Assembly: GCA_035610365.1 (NCBI GenBank)
Contig: CM069432.1
Span: 172,110,035 to 172,174,034, forward strand
Direction: 5' to 3'
DNA length: 64,000 nt
From: Aquatica leii
Lineage: Eukaryota; Arthropoda; Insecta; Coleoptera; Lampyridae
Shown: positions 1 through 11,562 of the stretch, piece by piece
Numbering within the stretch: position 1 is the stretch's first letter
Layout of the letters: each line of letters starts with the position of its first letter
The notes under the pieces: generated by a model
Told to the model about the DNA's origin: nothing
The model's input: the letters and a program-made list of their open reading frames with translations, nothing else
Databases searched by the model: none
Made by a program: the position numbers and the translations under genes

Positions 1-719
1 GTTCGAAACTTGAAGAAAGAAAACAATCTCCTTAAAAAGTGCGATAAGGAGGCAATCAGTCCCCATTACGTCATATTCATAGCATTTGGACACGGCATTT
101 CGCTTATACGTGAAAATGTCAAATTGACAAAATATTATATTACAAGAATTTATACTGCCTAATAAATTAAGATAATGACTTAATTTTTCCACGTAATCTA
201 AACAATTGACACAAAGAAATCAAAGTACGACTGTACTGAGAATGCACTTGAACAAAGAACTTTTGAACCAACTTAAAATAAACAAACTGCGAAAATATAT
301 TTAATTACGATTATATCTCAGAAGGGAAACATAAATTACAACTGGAATTCTCAACAAACCAAGTGAAATACTCAATAAACAAAATCGCAAAATCAGATGA
401 TTCACGGTGTAACATAATACAACACTTTATCAACAATTTAAATTGTAACTTTGAATTTAAAAACGTAAAAAAAACTTATTAAACTCAATCTAAAATCCTA
501 TTAAAATAAATTCAAAATACATTAAATGAACATCGTCAATCCAAATACTGTGTCTGTTACCAAAAATTACTCAAACCACCAATCGTTTTTTTTTAAACGA
601 TGGTTACACCGAGCTAAGCAATCGAGAAAAAAAAAGAAAACCGCAAATTCAGCCAGATGAATCTACTTACGGGGTCTTACATAAAAGATTCACTGCTAAA
701 ATTCCAAACGCAGGTTACA
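1..719 (-). repeat. 3' LTR of the Gypsy element, truncated by the window edge
   Basis: These bases match 9412-10128 with about 98.7% identity by eye. The copy ends GGTTACA at 719, directly against a minus-strand purine tract. That confirms it is the downstream LTR of the same minus-strand element. About 1.27 kb of this LTR should lie to the left of the window. Confidence 0.88.
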
Positions 720-731
720 CCTCCCCTACTT
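720..731 (-). other. Polypurine tract of the Gypsy element
   Basis: The minus strand reads AAGTAGGGGAGG and touches the 3' LTR (next bases TGTAACC). This is the usual primer for plus-strand synthesis in LTR retroelements. Confidence 0.8.
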
Positions 732-1549
732 AAAGAGGGATTTCCCAAATCACTCTATGAAGAAACAACAAAAAAAAAAAATGAAAACCCACAACCCAAA
801 ACAAAACCATCATCGTAACTACGATGAATCGATAGAGCGGTAAAATAACATTGCAATACAATGTTGCGATAAAACGTTAAAAACGTTAACGGTAACGACA
901 AATCCGGTACAACAAAAAAAACATACGTCAAAATCGGTAAAAATGCAACAACGGAAGACTTTAGGAAATGTCTGGCTCGACACGATGTATAAGACATTGA
1001 AAAGGGAAGGAGGCACGCCATGCTTCACGAGATCGGCATGTTGTGAAATCCTACAACCCCACAACGTCGAACACAAAGCACCTTACCATTTGACAAGTCC
1101 AAAGTCGACTGCTGCAAGTGTCAAGCAAAAATAATGTAACTAATAACTAAGCAAACGCTAACAATAAACCAAAAGTACGGATCTCGCGATCTCGCAATCA
1201 TCGAGAATCCCCTAACGAAACTAACGGAACAAAACTAAACGATAAGAAGGGTAGCATATGTTTGGGTTCGACACAGATCACTCGATGCTGCACAATAGAA
1301 GAGGGCGCGCTGCGCTTCACGAGATCCGCGCATTGCGTTTTTCCCACAACTAAAGCCCTCACCGAGCGATGGCACCTAGCCACAAACACTACAGAAATAA
1401 AAGATAAGAACAGACAAGATAGCAGGAGAAAGAAAAATGGAAATGACAGAACCGTTGTTTAGTCGCCTCTTACGACAAGTGGTGTCCCCACTGTAGAGAA
1501 ATATTCTTAGTCCGTCTCTACACGGAACCCAAAAACGAAACTAACTAAC
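732..1549 (-). other. Gypsy 3' untranslated region, no env gene
   Basis: This 818-bp stretch between the integrase stop and the polypurine tract has only short frames with no recognisable product, so no envelope-like gene is present. It holds two degenerate copies of a motif around TTCACGAGATC (about 1018-1046 and 1309-1336). On the plus strand at 1461-1478 it has AGTCGCCTCTTACGACAA, which resembles a motif I recall from tails of other insect retroelements. Confidence 0.5.
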
Positions 1550-2956
1550 CTAAATAAACGAGACGTCATCAGACAACTCATAGGTCTGATACGATACTTT
1601 CCGTTTTACGTAAAACGGACAGATAAACTTAGGTGTCAGTTTGGCCGAGAAATATCGAGACGCATCTGAAAGAACATAATTCTTTCGCCACACTGTGTCT
1701 CCCACCTCAAAAGGTGCTGGACGACGACGTAAATCGTAATAATGTTTAGCGCGGACATAAGCGGCATTCAAGCGATTCTTAATGTCGACGTAAACTTCTC
1801 TAAAAGCTGGGCCTCTTTCGGCCAAAAAGGTACGATCTGCAAAAGCTAGATCGTCGATAGTGTCGGAATCGGTAGATTTTCCATGATGTGATCCGTCGAG
1901 ACAGATTTCACGTCCAAAATTAGCGAAAAACGGCGTTAAGCCGGTGACTTCATATACAGCGGTACGAATAGCACATGCTACTTTAGCAAGATATTTATCC
2001 CAATGTCGATGGTTGTCTTCAATATATGACGATAGCATTGTCTTCATGACTCGGTTGACTCTTTCAGTTGGATTCGCTTGTGGATGATAATTAGCGTTAA
2101 AAATAATTTTGGACTTATATGACGAAACCATTTTCTTAAATTCTGAACTACGAAACTGTGTGCCGTTATCGCACAGAAGATACTGAGGAACTCCAAACAT
2201 TAAAAATACATCTTCTTCAAGACGTTTAGTAACTGCTGCTGCAGTAGCGGAACGTAACGGAAAAAATAAAACAATTTTAGAAAAATAATCGGCAACCACA
2301 AGGATGTATGAATAGCCACTCTTAGATCGCGGTAGCGGTCCAACAAGATCGGTAGAAATCAACTGCCAAGGTTTGTCCACAACAGGATGACGGGTCATAA
2401 GGCCAGCAGGACGTTTCTGTTCTGGCTTATGCGTGATACAAACTTTACAACCATTGATGTAACGAATAACGTCAGCCTTCATCTTAGGCCAGTAATAAAG
2501 CGGAACAATTCGTTCGAGAGTCTTAAAAATACAAAGGTGTCCAGCGGTAGACTCATCGTGAAACTTTGACAATATTTCGAGTCGTTTAGACTTAGGCACA
2601 ACTTCTCTCCAATTGTCATTCTCAGAACGAAGATCGGGATAGTCGACGGTAACATGCTTAAATAGCTTTCCGTTACTAATTTTCCACTGAGGAAAAGCGG
2701 TAGGTTTTGAACGTACACGTTCCATAAGTTTCGTTAACCATTTGTCCGAAGACTTAGGTTCGGTAGTGTCACAATCGGTAGTAATGTTGTCGATAGCTGG
2801 TACTCAACGAGATAATGCGTCAGGTACGACATGATCCTTTCCTTTACGATGAATGATCGTAAAATCAAATTGCTGCAGTCTAACAGCCCAACGTGCTAGA
2901 CGACCGGTAGGTTCCTTTAAATTGTGTAACCAGACTAATGATGCGTGATCGGTAAC
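1550..2956 (-). pseudogene. Gypsy pol 3' part: end of RNase H and integrase
   Basis: The sequence resumes after the hAT insertion with the RNase H motif TDHASLVW. It then has the RNase H-integrase linker (HRKGKDHVVPDALSR), followed by an in-frame TGA near 2806. The long frame 2725-1550 is integrase. The zinc-binding H-H-C-C region (GHLCIFKTLERI through CKVC) comes first. The catalytic core follows, with D in STDLVGP, D in LLCDNGTQF and E in PTERVNR. After it come the GLTPFFANFGRE motif and a basic C-terminal tail. All three catalytic acids are present. The upstream TGA and the transposon insertion make this copy non-functional. Confidence 0.88.
2949..2956. repeat. Target-site duplication of the nested hAT, left copy
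   Basis: TCGGTAAC, identical to 5369-5376 on the other side of the hAT element. Confidence 0.93.
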
Positions 2957-5368
2957 CAGCGTTGCAAGGTGTCGACAATGTCACGTCAACAATTCAATTG
3001 TCGACGCGTCGACAATGGCCACGTCGAGTAAATCATTGTCGACACATTGTCGACACCATTGTCAACACCAATTATAATTACCTCAAAAATTACATATTAA
3101 TGTTGCAAGTCATATACGCGTTATTTATTTTATTCAAAAATACAAAAAAGTAAACTAACACGTATATTAAACACAAATTTGAACTATAATATACATGTAT
3201 CTATAAAAACATGGTAGTGTACCTACTACTAGTAGGTATATTCAAAATCTAAAAATCTAATTGTCCAATTTATCCTTATCCCAACATTCCCAACTAATGT
3301 CCGCGATTGAGTCTTCTTCACTTTTGTCTCTCAGAGTGAAGTACACATGTACTAATTTTTTAGACGTTTCAAATTTCAGTCTGTTTCTTAATAAAGAGTG
3401 AATGTTTCCCCATTCGGAAAATAATCTTTCTATCTGCGCTGATGCTGCAGGTATTTTTAGCAACTTTAAAACTATAGCAGCTAAATTGGGATATTCCATT
3501 TTTGCAAATCTCCAGAATACCAACGGATCGTTAATATTTTTGAAAAAAAGTTGTTTGAAAAGTCCAGTTTTTTTCATTATAGGCGTCCCAAGCATTTATA
3601 GCATCACTGTTAAGATGCTTAAATAAAAACCTGTTAATCTCATTTTTATGATGAGATAACAACTTATTATTGTCATAACTAGGGTGAAAATAGTAAGCTA
3701 CTAAACTGTAAACGTTGAGAGCCATTTCTTGACGATGTTTAAGTTGATCAGTGAAGACCTCTGGCAATTTTAGGGATAACCACAAATCAGCAGCATCTGC
3801 TATTGAGGTAGTTGGTTTCTGACAGATGTTGATATGGTTGCAAACCGGTTCTTGAATTTCTATTTGAAATTTGACTTCTTGTACAAAATCGTCATCAAAA
3901 ATAGCTTCCTTTACAGCGTTTTTAATTTTTTTTGTTGTGTTTGCAAGTACCTGTTTCATATGAATTAGATTCTCTAAAAATGATTGAAAAGTGGCACGAT
4001 AAGTGCACCAGCGCGTTTCTGCGGGAAGTTTTATTCTGTGTCCGCCTCTGTCCACAATCATCTGTTCTAGATCAGGCTGCTTAAATTATTTCATTACTAC
4101 AAGAAGTCGTTTACACAATTCTTTGTCAACTATATCTTTTGCTAAAAGATTGCCTGTATGACTGCTGCAGGTACTTGGCCAAACTGCATGCTGTAAGAGA
4201 TTTCCCATTTTAACCATAGCGCTAGCGTTGTCAGTGACAACTGCATAAATATCAACATTATATTTATCTTTTGCAATCTGTTTTGATTCTGTTATTATTT
4301 TTGCAATTTTTTCACCAGTTTCAGATTCGGTAGTACAATCCCATGCGTTAAGAAATGCTTTCGCACCATCTGTCGTGTGCAACAAAGTTTTTGTATTATT
4401 TGATGAATTTTTCCATCCATCACATATAACAACTGATTCATTTCCTAGATGACCTTGAACTTCACTGATACAATCATTATAGCATTTATTCAGAAGGGTA
4501 GTGCTAAGCTTAGTTCGACTAGGAATCATGTTAACATAAGAAGGTCTTAAAGCTTGAACAAACTCTTTAAATAATTTTGATTCCACAATTCTAAATGGCA
4601 AATTACAGCCAAATATAAATCTAGCAAGAGCATCATCAATCTTTGATGCTTCGTCTTTGCTAATAGAATCAACATAATCTGTCATAAGCTTCCTTTTTTT
4701 TGTATTATTTGATGTTGAACATCTACTTTAAGTTTTTTTGAGTATTGGAGTGTGCTTAAATCCACTAGAATTCGAAGTTGAACATGCTAGTAAATCTTCC
4801 ACTTCTGATCACATCCATCATGTAGTAATTCAAGGTGACCATCTTCTAAAACTCTATATTCACTAACTACATTTTCATTAATAATAAACATTTCCTTAAG
4901 ATTACTTGATGAAAGGTTACTAATAGCTTCTGTGCTAATAGTTTCGTTTGGGCTAGATTCATTGTTCTCCTCAACCTCAACTTCGTTATACATAGTACAT
5001 ACATTTCTAAAATTAAAATATATCAGTTTACTTAAAAGGGTTAAAAATAACTTAACCTACCGGTGCGCTTGAAGTCGTTTGTATCCCGTATTTTTTATAA
5101 CATTTTTACAAATTGTACAACGAGCCGCATGGCGGTTATTTACTTTAACTAATTGAAACTTTAATTTGCTAAAGTTATCATTCATTTTTCTTCCACTCAT
5201 GATAAAATTTAAGCGCTGGACATAATTCACAACAAAAGAAAAACAAACAGAACCTCAAAACAACCGGTATTGGCTTTGTTGACATACTCGACATTGTTGA
5301 CGTATTGTTGACATTCACTCGACGCGTCGAGGTCGACATTAAAGTTGACGCGTCGACAATCAACGCTG
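2957..5368 (-). mobile_element. hAT DNA transposon nested in the Gypsy RNase H
   Basis: The ends are exact. The terminal inverted repeats begin CAGCGTTG (2957-2964 and complement 5361-5368), and the 8-bp target duplication is TCGGTAAC (2949-2956 and 5369-5376). Subterminal regions are rich in GTCGAC/GTTGAC words. An 8-bp duplication and CA...TG ends are the hallmark of the hAT superfamily. Removing the element and one duplication copy puts the flanking RNase H codons back in frame, so the Gypsy insertion came first. Confidence 0.95.
3257..5200 (-). pseudogene. hAT transposase with BED zinc finger, broken
   Basis: A probable first exon (ATG at 5200, donor after 5061) encodes a BED-type finger (CTICKNVIKNTGYKRLQAH). 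An acceptor before 5006 joins it in frame to an acidic segment that starts near 4993. The catalytic domain follows in pieces: VICDGWKNSS with the first Asp, VVTDNASAMVK with the second, and the C-terminal dimerisation block PAASAQIERLFSEWGN with the Glu. Lesions seen are a frame change between 4787 and about 4690, an in-frame TAA at about 4084-4086 and a frameshift near 3570-3590. The family is known to cut and paste hAT elements. This copy is inactive. Confidence 0.85.
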
Positions 5369-7083
5369 TCGGTAACTACAGTGAAAGTTGTTCCTTCAAG
5401 ATAGGGGCGTAATTTTTCAATAGACCAAAGGATAGCCAAACACTCCTTTTCGGTAGTGGAATACTTGCGTTCACACTTTGTGAGCGACCTACTATTATAA
5501 CAGATAACACGTTCTTCACCGTCGATAAACTGGGTAAGAACTGAACCGAGACCAAAATCGGAAGCGTCAGTTTGAACTGTAAACGGAACATTAAAATCAG
5601 GGAAAGACAAAATAGGTGCGGAAACTAAACAATTCTTAATGATCTGAAAGGCTTCATCACAATCACTAGTCCAATTAAAGCTGGAATTCTTCTTTAACAG
5701 AGACGTCAATGGAGCGATAATTGTCGAAAAATTCGGTACGAATCGGCGATACCACGAGGCCATGCCTATAATTCTTCTAACTTCAGCGTCACCAGTGGGG
5801 ACTGGAATACGCAAAATTGCATCAACCTTTTCCGGGTCAACCGACAAACCAGTAGAATTTACGATAAAACCAAGACACTTAAGTTCAGGTTTACAAAAAT
5901 GACATTTGTCTTTACTTAACATCAAATTAGCCTCTCTAAGGCGACGAAGAACTTCAGTTAACACTTCCATGTGTTTCTCGAAGGAAGGAGCGCAAATAAT
6001 GACGTCATCTAAATAAACAAAAACGTAAGGCTCTAATTCGGGACCTAAAACTCGATCAATCAACCTCTGCCAAGAAGCTGCGTTAGCTAAACCAAACGGT
6101 AAGCGCGTGAATTGGAATAACCCACGGTTCGGAACTGTAAAAGCGGTGTACTGCTTAGACTCTTCGCTTAAAGGAATCTGCCAATAAACGGACTTAATGT
6201 CGAGAGATGAAATAAACTTAGCGTCACGAAGACGATCCAAAATAGACGAAACGTAAGGTAAAGGATAAGCGTCCTTTTCGGTAACCTTGTTGACTTTTCT
6301 AAAGTCCACGCAAAAACGATACGAGTTGTCCTTCTTCACCAATAAGATCGGGCTCGACCAAGCGCTGTTGGATTTTTCTACAACGCCTAACTTTAACATT
6401 TTCTCTAACTCCAGATCGATTTGTTTCTGGATAAACGGCGAAATTCGGTAATATCGTTGCTTAATTGGTTCGGAAGTAGTTTTGATCTGAGGTTCGATCA
6501 AGTTGGTGCATCCAAAATTTTCATTCGAAGAAGAAAAATGATTACTAACTAAATGGTCTAACTGATTAAGCTGTTCTGAGGAAAGATCGAGACGAGACTT
6601 AATAACGGAATCTTTATCTTCCAATTGTGAAATGGTGTCCATATTTTCAAAACGCCATTCACCTTTTCTAAGATCGGGAACGATACCTGCTTGTTTCCAA
6701 AAATCAACACCTAAAATTAAATTATGCGGCACGTCAGGAACAACTAAAACTTCTAAAACAACAATTTTTCCTTTAAGTTCGATAGGGACGAGAAGTGAAC
6801 CTAAACTTTGTACTGATTTACCATTAACTACAATACAATTTAACTTTAAACCTAACTGACTGAAAATTTCCCAAACAGGTGGTGTAGATTTTTCACCACT
6901 ACTAACGTTATTCGAAGAACGAGAAACTGCAATGTCCTTAACTTGAGATGTTACATAAGCGAGATCAGGCTCCATGTCCTGCTTTCTACGAGATGGAGGC
7001 GTGTAAGCTTCAATAGCTTGCATGCGGTCCTCGATAATACAACCAAATTTAATTAACTCCTCAATTGAAGTAACTGCCGACAA
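5369..7083 (-). pseudogene. Gypsy pol 5' part: protease remnant, reverse transcriptase, RNase H
   Basis: The frame begins in the end of gag (about residues 1-60 from 7083). It passes through a protease-like region that keeps the second conserved block (LILGVDFW). It lacks the catalytic D-S/T-G motif and any CCHC knuckle that would be expected before it, so an internal deletion is likely. The reverse transcriptase is well preserved: FRKVNKVTEKDAYPLP, LDIKSVYWQIPL, LPFGLANA and the catalytic YLDD in VFVYLDDVII. RNase H follows (QTDASDFGLG, STTEKECLAI) until the hAT element interrupts it at 5369. The remaining 5227-5368 part of the open frame is hAT sequence. Confidence 0.88.
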
Positions 7084-8036
7084 ACCAAGCTGAGTTTGAT
7101 AAACGGGAGAAATATTTCTTAATAAGATCTTTAACAGTTTTTCTTCAGAAAAAGGCTCATCGAGACGTTGCGAATAATTGCAACGTAAATACCCATTGGC
7201 TCATCATTAGCTTGAGTGCGACGCTTAATTTCTTCAATAAGACGTTCGTCATAATCGGTAGGCTGAAATTGTTCACGTAAAAACTTAACTAAGTCTTCTC
7301 AAGAATTAACTGAATTACGAATAGATCTAACAAAAATCAATGCATGACCTGTAAAAAGATCAGTACACTCCAAAAATAACTGATGGCTAGAAACGTTACG
7401 CGATAATTGAAGTTCGGCAACTCGTTCTAAAAATGCATTCAACGAAATTGACTTTGCATCACCAGAAAACTTTAAATTCCATTTCGAAACTGAAACACTC
7501 TTAACGTGACTAATAAAATTTTGACTAACAGCAGAAGACGTCGGTAAAGCGGTATCAACTACTAAAGAAGGCTGAACGATAGGTTCGATAACTTCATCGG
7601 CGGAAGTAGACGGATTAGAAACAACAATTTGTTTATCCAAAAGTTCATACTGCGAAATTAAAACAACTAAATCTTTTAAAAACTCATCTTTAACTTGAGA
7701 ATCGTCATTTTGAACAGGAATTGAATTGCCAATACGGTTTAACAAATATTTAATTTTGGTTTCAATAGTAGAAGAAATTTTTGTAGTTGGTGTAATTTTC
7801 AATGAATCTATTAATTTTCTAAGCTCATCGATACCTTCTCGAATCGCTAACTTATCTGCATTAAAATCGACAGGATACGCGGGACGAGATACTTTGCCGG
7901 TAGCTTCTTCAATAAGAAAATTCTTGAGTAAACCTCGTAATACGACAACACCTAAAGATGCATTACCACCTCTAATTAAAATTTCATAACGTAATTCGTT
8001 ATGCGATAAACGATCAACAATCAATTTGTAACTCAT
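7084..8036 (-). pseudogene. Gypsy gag, broken
   Basis: The gag frame starts with ATG at 8036 (MSYKLIVDRLSHNELRYEIL), 83 bp inside the primer-binding site. It runs about 245 codons to a TGA near 7299. Reading continues in the same frame with capsid-like residues (EDLVKFLREQF, RLIEEIKRRTQAN), so the stop looks like a point mutation. A frameshift follows near 7180, after which the frame that becomes pol continues. No CCHC zinc knuckle is visible before the protease region. Gag would form the particle shell; here it cannot be made as a full protein. Confidence 0.7.
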
Positions 8037-8118
8037 TTTAAAATGAAATTACAAAACGGTAAAACTTTCCAAAAATCACGAAACTTAACAGGCAAACTAC
8101 AATTCGAAAAATGCATTA

Positions 8119-8130
8119 CGTTGGGCGCCA
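8119..8130 (-). other. tRNA primer-binding site of the Gypsy element
   Basis: The minus strand reads TGGCGCCCAACG, the start of the classical lysine-tRNA primer-binding site. It lies 8 bp inside the LTR, where minus-strand DNA synthesis would be primed. The tRNA assignment comes from memory of the motif and was not searched. Confidence 0.75.
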
Positions 8131-8138
8131 AATATTTA

Positions 8139-10128
8139 TGTTACATGCCAAAGTAAAACAAGGTCACTGCCTGAAATGAGGTAACATAAACGATGTTGTG
8201 CCGCTTGCTCGGTGGAGACGGGGTGGGTTATATTTAAACGTTTCGTGATTAAATTGGATCAACTTGACGAAAACACAAAATCGAAAAGTAATAATGTCGA
8301 AATCAAAGGGCGCCAGGAAGGAGTAAAGCTTAATGGACTTCTGGCCCTTGCCAACCACAAGTCCGCTCCTGGAGGATACACTCTAAACGGACTTACCTTG
8401 TTAGAGTGTATCTTACTAAAATCTGTAATAAATTAATAAAGTTACACACGCGGAGGCCGACGGAATTAAAAGCTCTTTACATTTAACAATTTAACATTTA
8501 TTTGAACACAGAAAACAAAATGAATAAAATAATAAAATAATGGTATTGAAATTAACAAAATTAATCACACAAATCAGAAACAAAGAACGCAAAATGAATG
8601 TTTGAATAAATACACGATACAAAACAAAATAATAATAAAAAAAAATATAATATTAGTAAACCTTAATTACCAAAACAAAACAAAAATCACGGCCGTGTGC
8701 GCGTCGAAATTAATTAATTATAAAATCAAATACACTTAATTACCTTAAAACTAATATAATACGTGAATCAAGAACTTATTCGGTCCCGTTTAACAAGTTT
8801 TAGCTCGGGAATAAGTCACCGTTCCGACAAATACGGATAATAATTAGTTACCTTATTGGTTTTGTTTCAATTCGAGACACTTGTAAATTTTACTTGAAAT
8901 TCAAAGCTTTTAACACTTAATCGCGTAAACAAAAATTTCACATATCAATAGATGGTGCCAAATAAATATCTTGAATTATTTGAAGTCGGGCTTTTGGTTA
9001 GCGTAGGCCAGCTGTCGTCGTCCGGAACCTCGATAGGGTACCAAATCCAGATGAATAATTTACCAACGGAAGATTTATTATTGATCCGCCCCCAAGGCGA
9101 AAGAGATGAGAATGCGAAACAAACTCACGCACAAATTCACTTAACGATACATGCTAAATTAATTCGGAAAACAGTGATCTCAATGAACCGTAATTACGAA
9201 AAAGAAAGTTTTGTTTTCCACTTAAAGAATCACTGAACCACTTTCTTTTACTTCCGCGGTAACTCTACATCTACTATTAGGAAAGGTGAATTATCACCCG
9301 CGATAACTACATTTTGAACGACTGTCAACCAACTAACTTCGGACTCTCTCTATTTACCAAAATCACATCTATATATCAACTTTTTTCGACTACCCTTTCC
9401 ACAAAGGCTGTGTTCGAAACTTCAAGAAAGAAAACAATCTCCTTAAAAAGTGCGATAAGGAGGCAATCAGTCCCCATTACGTCATATTCATAGCATTTGG
9501 ACACGGCATTTCGCTTATACGTGAAAATGTCAAATTGACAAAATATTATATTACAAGAATTTATACTGCCTAATAAATTAAGATAATGACTTAATTTTTC
9601 CACGTAATCTAAACGATTGACACAAAGAAATCAAAGTACGACTGTACTGAGAATGCACTTGAACAAAGAACTTTTGAACCAACTTAAAATAAACAAACGG
9701 CGAAAATATATTTAATTACCATTATATCTCAGAAGGGAAACATAAATTACAACTGGAATTCTCAACAAACCAAGTGAAATACTCAATAAACAAAATCGCG
9801 AAATCAGATGATTCACGGTGTAACATAATACAACACTTTATCAACAATTTAAATTGTAACTTTGAATTTAAAAACGTAAAATAACTTATTAAACTCAATC
9901 TAAAATCCTATTAAAATAAATTCAAAATATATTAAATGAACATCGTCAATCCAAATACTGTGCCTGTTACCAAAAATTACTCAAACCACCAATCGTTTTT
10001 TTTAAACGATGATTACACCGAGCTAAGCAATCGAGAAAAAAAAAGAAAACCGCAAATTCAGCCAGATGAATCTACTTACGGGGTCTTACATAAAAGATTC
10101 ACTGCTAAAATTCCAAACGCAGGTTACA
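8139..10128 (-). repeat. 5' LTR of the Gypsy element (1,990 bp)
   Basis: On the plus strand it starts TGTTACATGCC and ends GGTTACA, giving the expected TG...CA ends. Its right 717 bp repeat the first 719 bp of the window. The inner edge was placed by the primer-binding site 8 bp away; the outer edge is fixed because the two copies diverge exactly there. The small open frames at 8212-8436 and 8952-9236 have no recognisable product. An inverted repeat lies at 8375-8412. Confidence 0.8.
8375..8412. repeat. Inverted repeat in the Gypsy LTR
   Basis: Two perfect 12-bp arms, GATACACTCTAA (8375-8386) and TTAGAGTGTATC (8401-8412), enclose a 14-nt loop. In RNA from either strand this would form a hairpin. 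Its role is unknown. Confidence 0.8.
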
Positions 10129-11562
10129 AAGTAAAAAAAAATATCTAAATAAGTTACTTTGAATTCATAATTAATTTTGACTTCCAACTTCCGCATTGAA
10201 AATGTAATAATTAATTAATGGACCATAAAAGTAGTAGTAGTGTAAAGCAGTGAAAAGACAATAAAACTATTATTAGTAAAAGGCAACTTCATCATTTTTT
10301 CTTCAATATCAGTAAGATCGCTCAAGTCATGTACCAAAAAAGTACCGATTAAAGAAGATGGACAGGGTCCAGTATAAAATTCTTCTTTTACAACAAATTC
10401 ACACCCAATAAGTACAAAGTCGTCTATTTTTGGACAGAAAAAAAAATTTTCTATTACTATTATTTTATCATCATTTAAGAAGACAACACAAATCTCTAGA
10501 GTTTTTTTTTTAAAGAACTTTCTTAAACTTGTGGGATCTTCAATCATTTATTAGAATACCATTTGTATGGGGATACTTCATTTTAAATTTTCCTTGAATC
10601 TTTGAACTGTGATTGAAATTAGTAGAATGGTGTCTCTACTTTCAGCAGTCCTTCGTATTATTTTTGCTAATGCATTATTATAGGCTTACGAATTAATTTT
10701 TTTAAGAATTGTAGGTAGTTTTCACAAGAAAAATTACTAAAATTATCTAAAGGCCCATGTTGCAAATCATCGGCAATGTGTAATAAACTGTGAATATTAT
10801 GTGTTAAAAAGTGAGTCCCATATATATAATTTTTGTAGTTTCAACGAAATGTGTCAATACATTTTCTGCATAATCCACATATACTTTACTATACTTATCA
10901 CTTATTAATATTCTTATAGCTACACGAAGCCCACACAGCACGCGAGATGCAATGGATATACATATTTATCCATATAATATCCATTGATGTACATCCATAG
11001 TTTAATATCCATTGTATATGCACCTTATATACATTCATGGATATCTGTGAAATAGGATTATCTTAAGTGTTATAAGTGTTATGTTCGGAAACATTTTTTT
11101 TATGTATCATGTTACATAATTTTGTGAGTTGCTATTTTTTATCAAAATTATTTAGAAATAATTATATTCTCTAAAATTTAACATTTGTAGTAAATATTTA
11201 ACATGCAACAATTTAATGAAAAATTGAAAAAGTAAAAAAAAATACTTGGCGCGGTTTAATTTAAACTTTCTTCGTTGTTCGTTTGTTTTCGCCAAGGTTT
11301 TTGCGTATTGCACACTGTTGCACACGCAAACTTTTTGGCTTTTTGTTTAGCTTGTATTTATCGTATGCAAACCATTTTGTGCTTTAAAATTTCGAAAAAA
11401 TATGTTTGTTTTTCATCATTTAGGATGGATTAACAAAATAAGTAAGTATTAAATTCAAATATAAATTATTTCTTAATAATAAGTATATAACCTAAAAACT
11501 AACACGTCTTCGAACAAATATAAAATGACTTTGGAATTTGTAATCTAAAAGCCAGTTTGTAA

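Larger units (their letters stand above)
1..10128 (-). mobile_element. Ty3/Gypsy LTR retrotransposon, nearly complete, with nested hAT
   Basis: The layout in minus orientation is 5' LTR (8139-10128), a lysine-type primer-binding site (8119-8130), gag (8036-7084), protease remnant with RT and RNase H (7083-5369), then integrase (2956-1550), a polypurine tract (720-731) and the 3' LTR (719-1, continuing off the window). The domain order RT, RNase H, integrase is that of Ty3/Gypsy. The shared 717-bp part of the two LTRs differs by about 9 substitutions and 2 one-base indels (about 1.3%, counted by eye), so the insertion is fairly young. It is not functional as it stands: stops, a frameshift and an inferred deletion lie in gag-pol, and a hAT transposon splits RNase H. 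The left target duplication is outside the window; the right flank begins AAGTA. Confidence 0.9.

Noticed and set aside
755..1462. Short open frames on both strands between integrase and the 3' LTR as a possible env gene
   Set aside because: Frames are under 90 codons, overlap each other on both strands and show no signal, fusion or membrane pattern consistent with an envelope.
8952..9236. 94-codon plus-strand frame in the LTR
   Set aside because: It lies wholly within the LTR, on the strand opposite to the element, with no recognisable domain.
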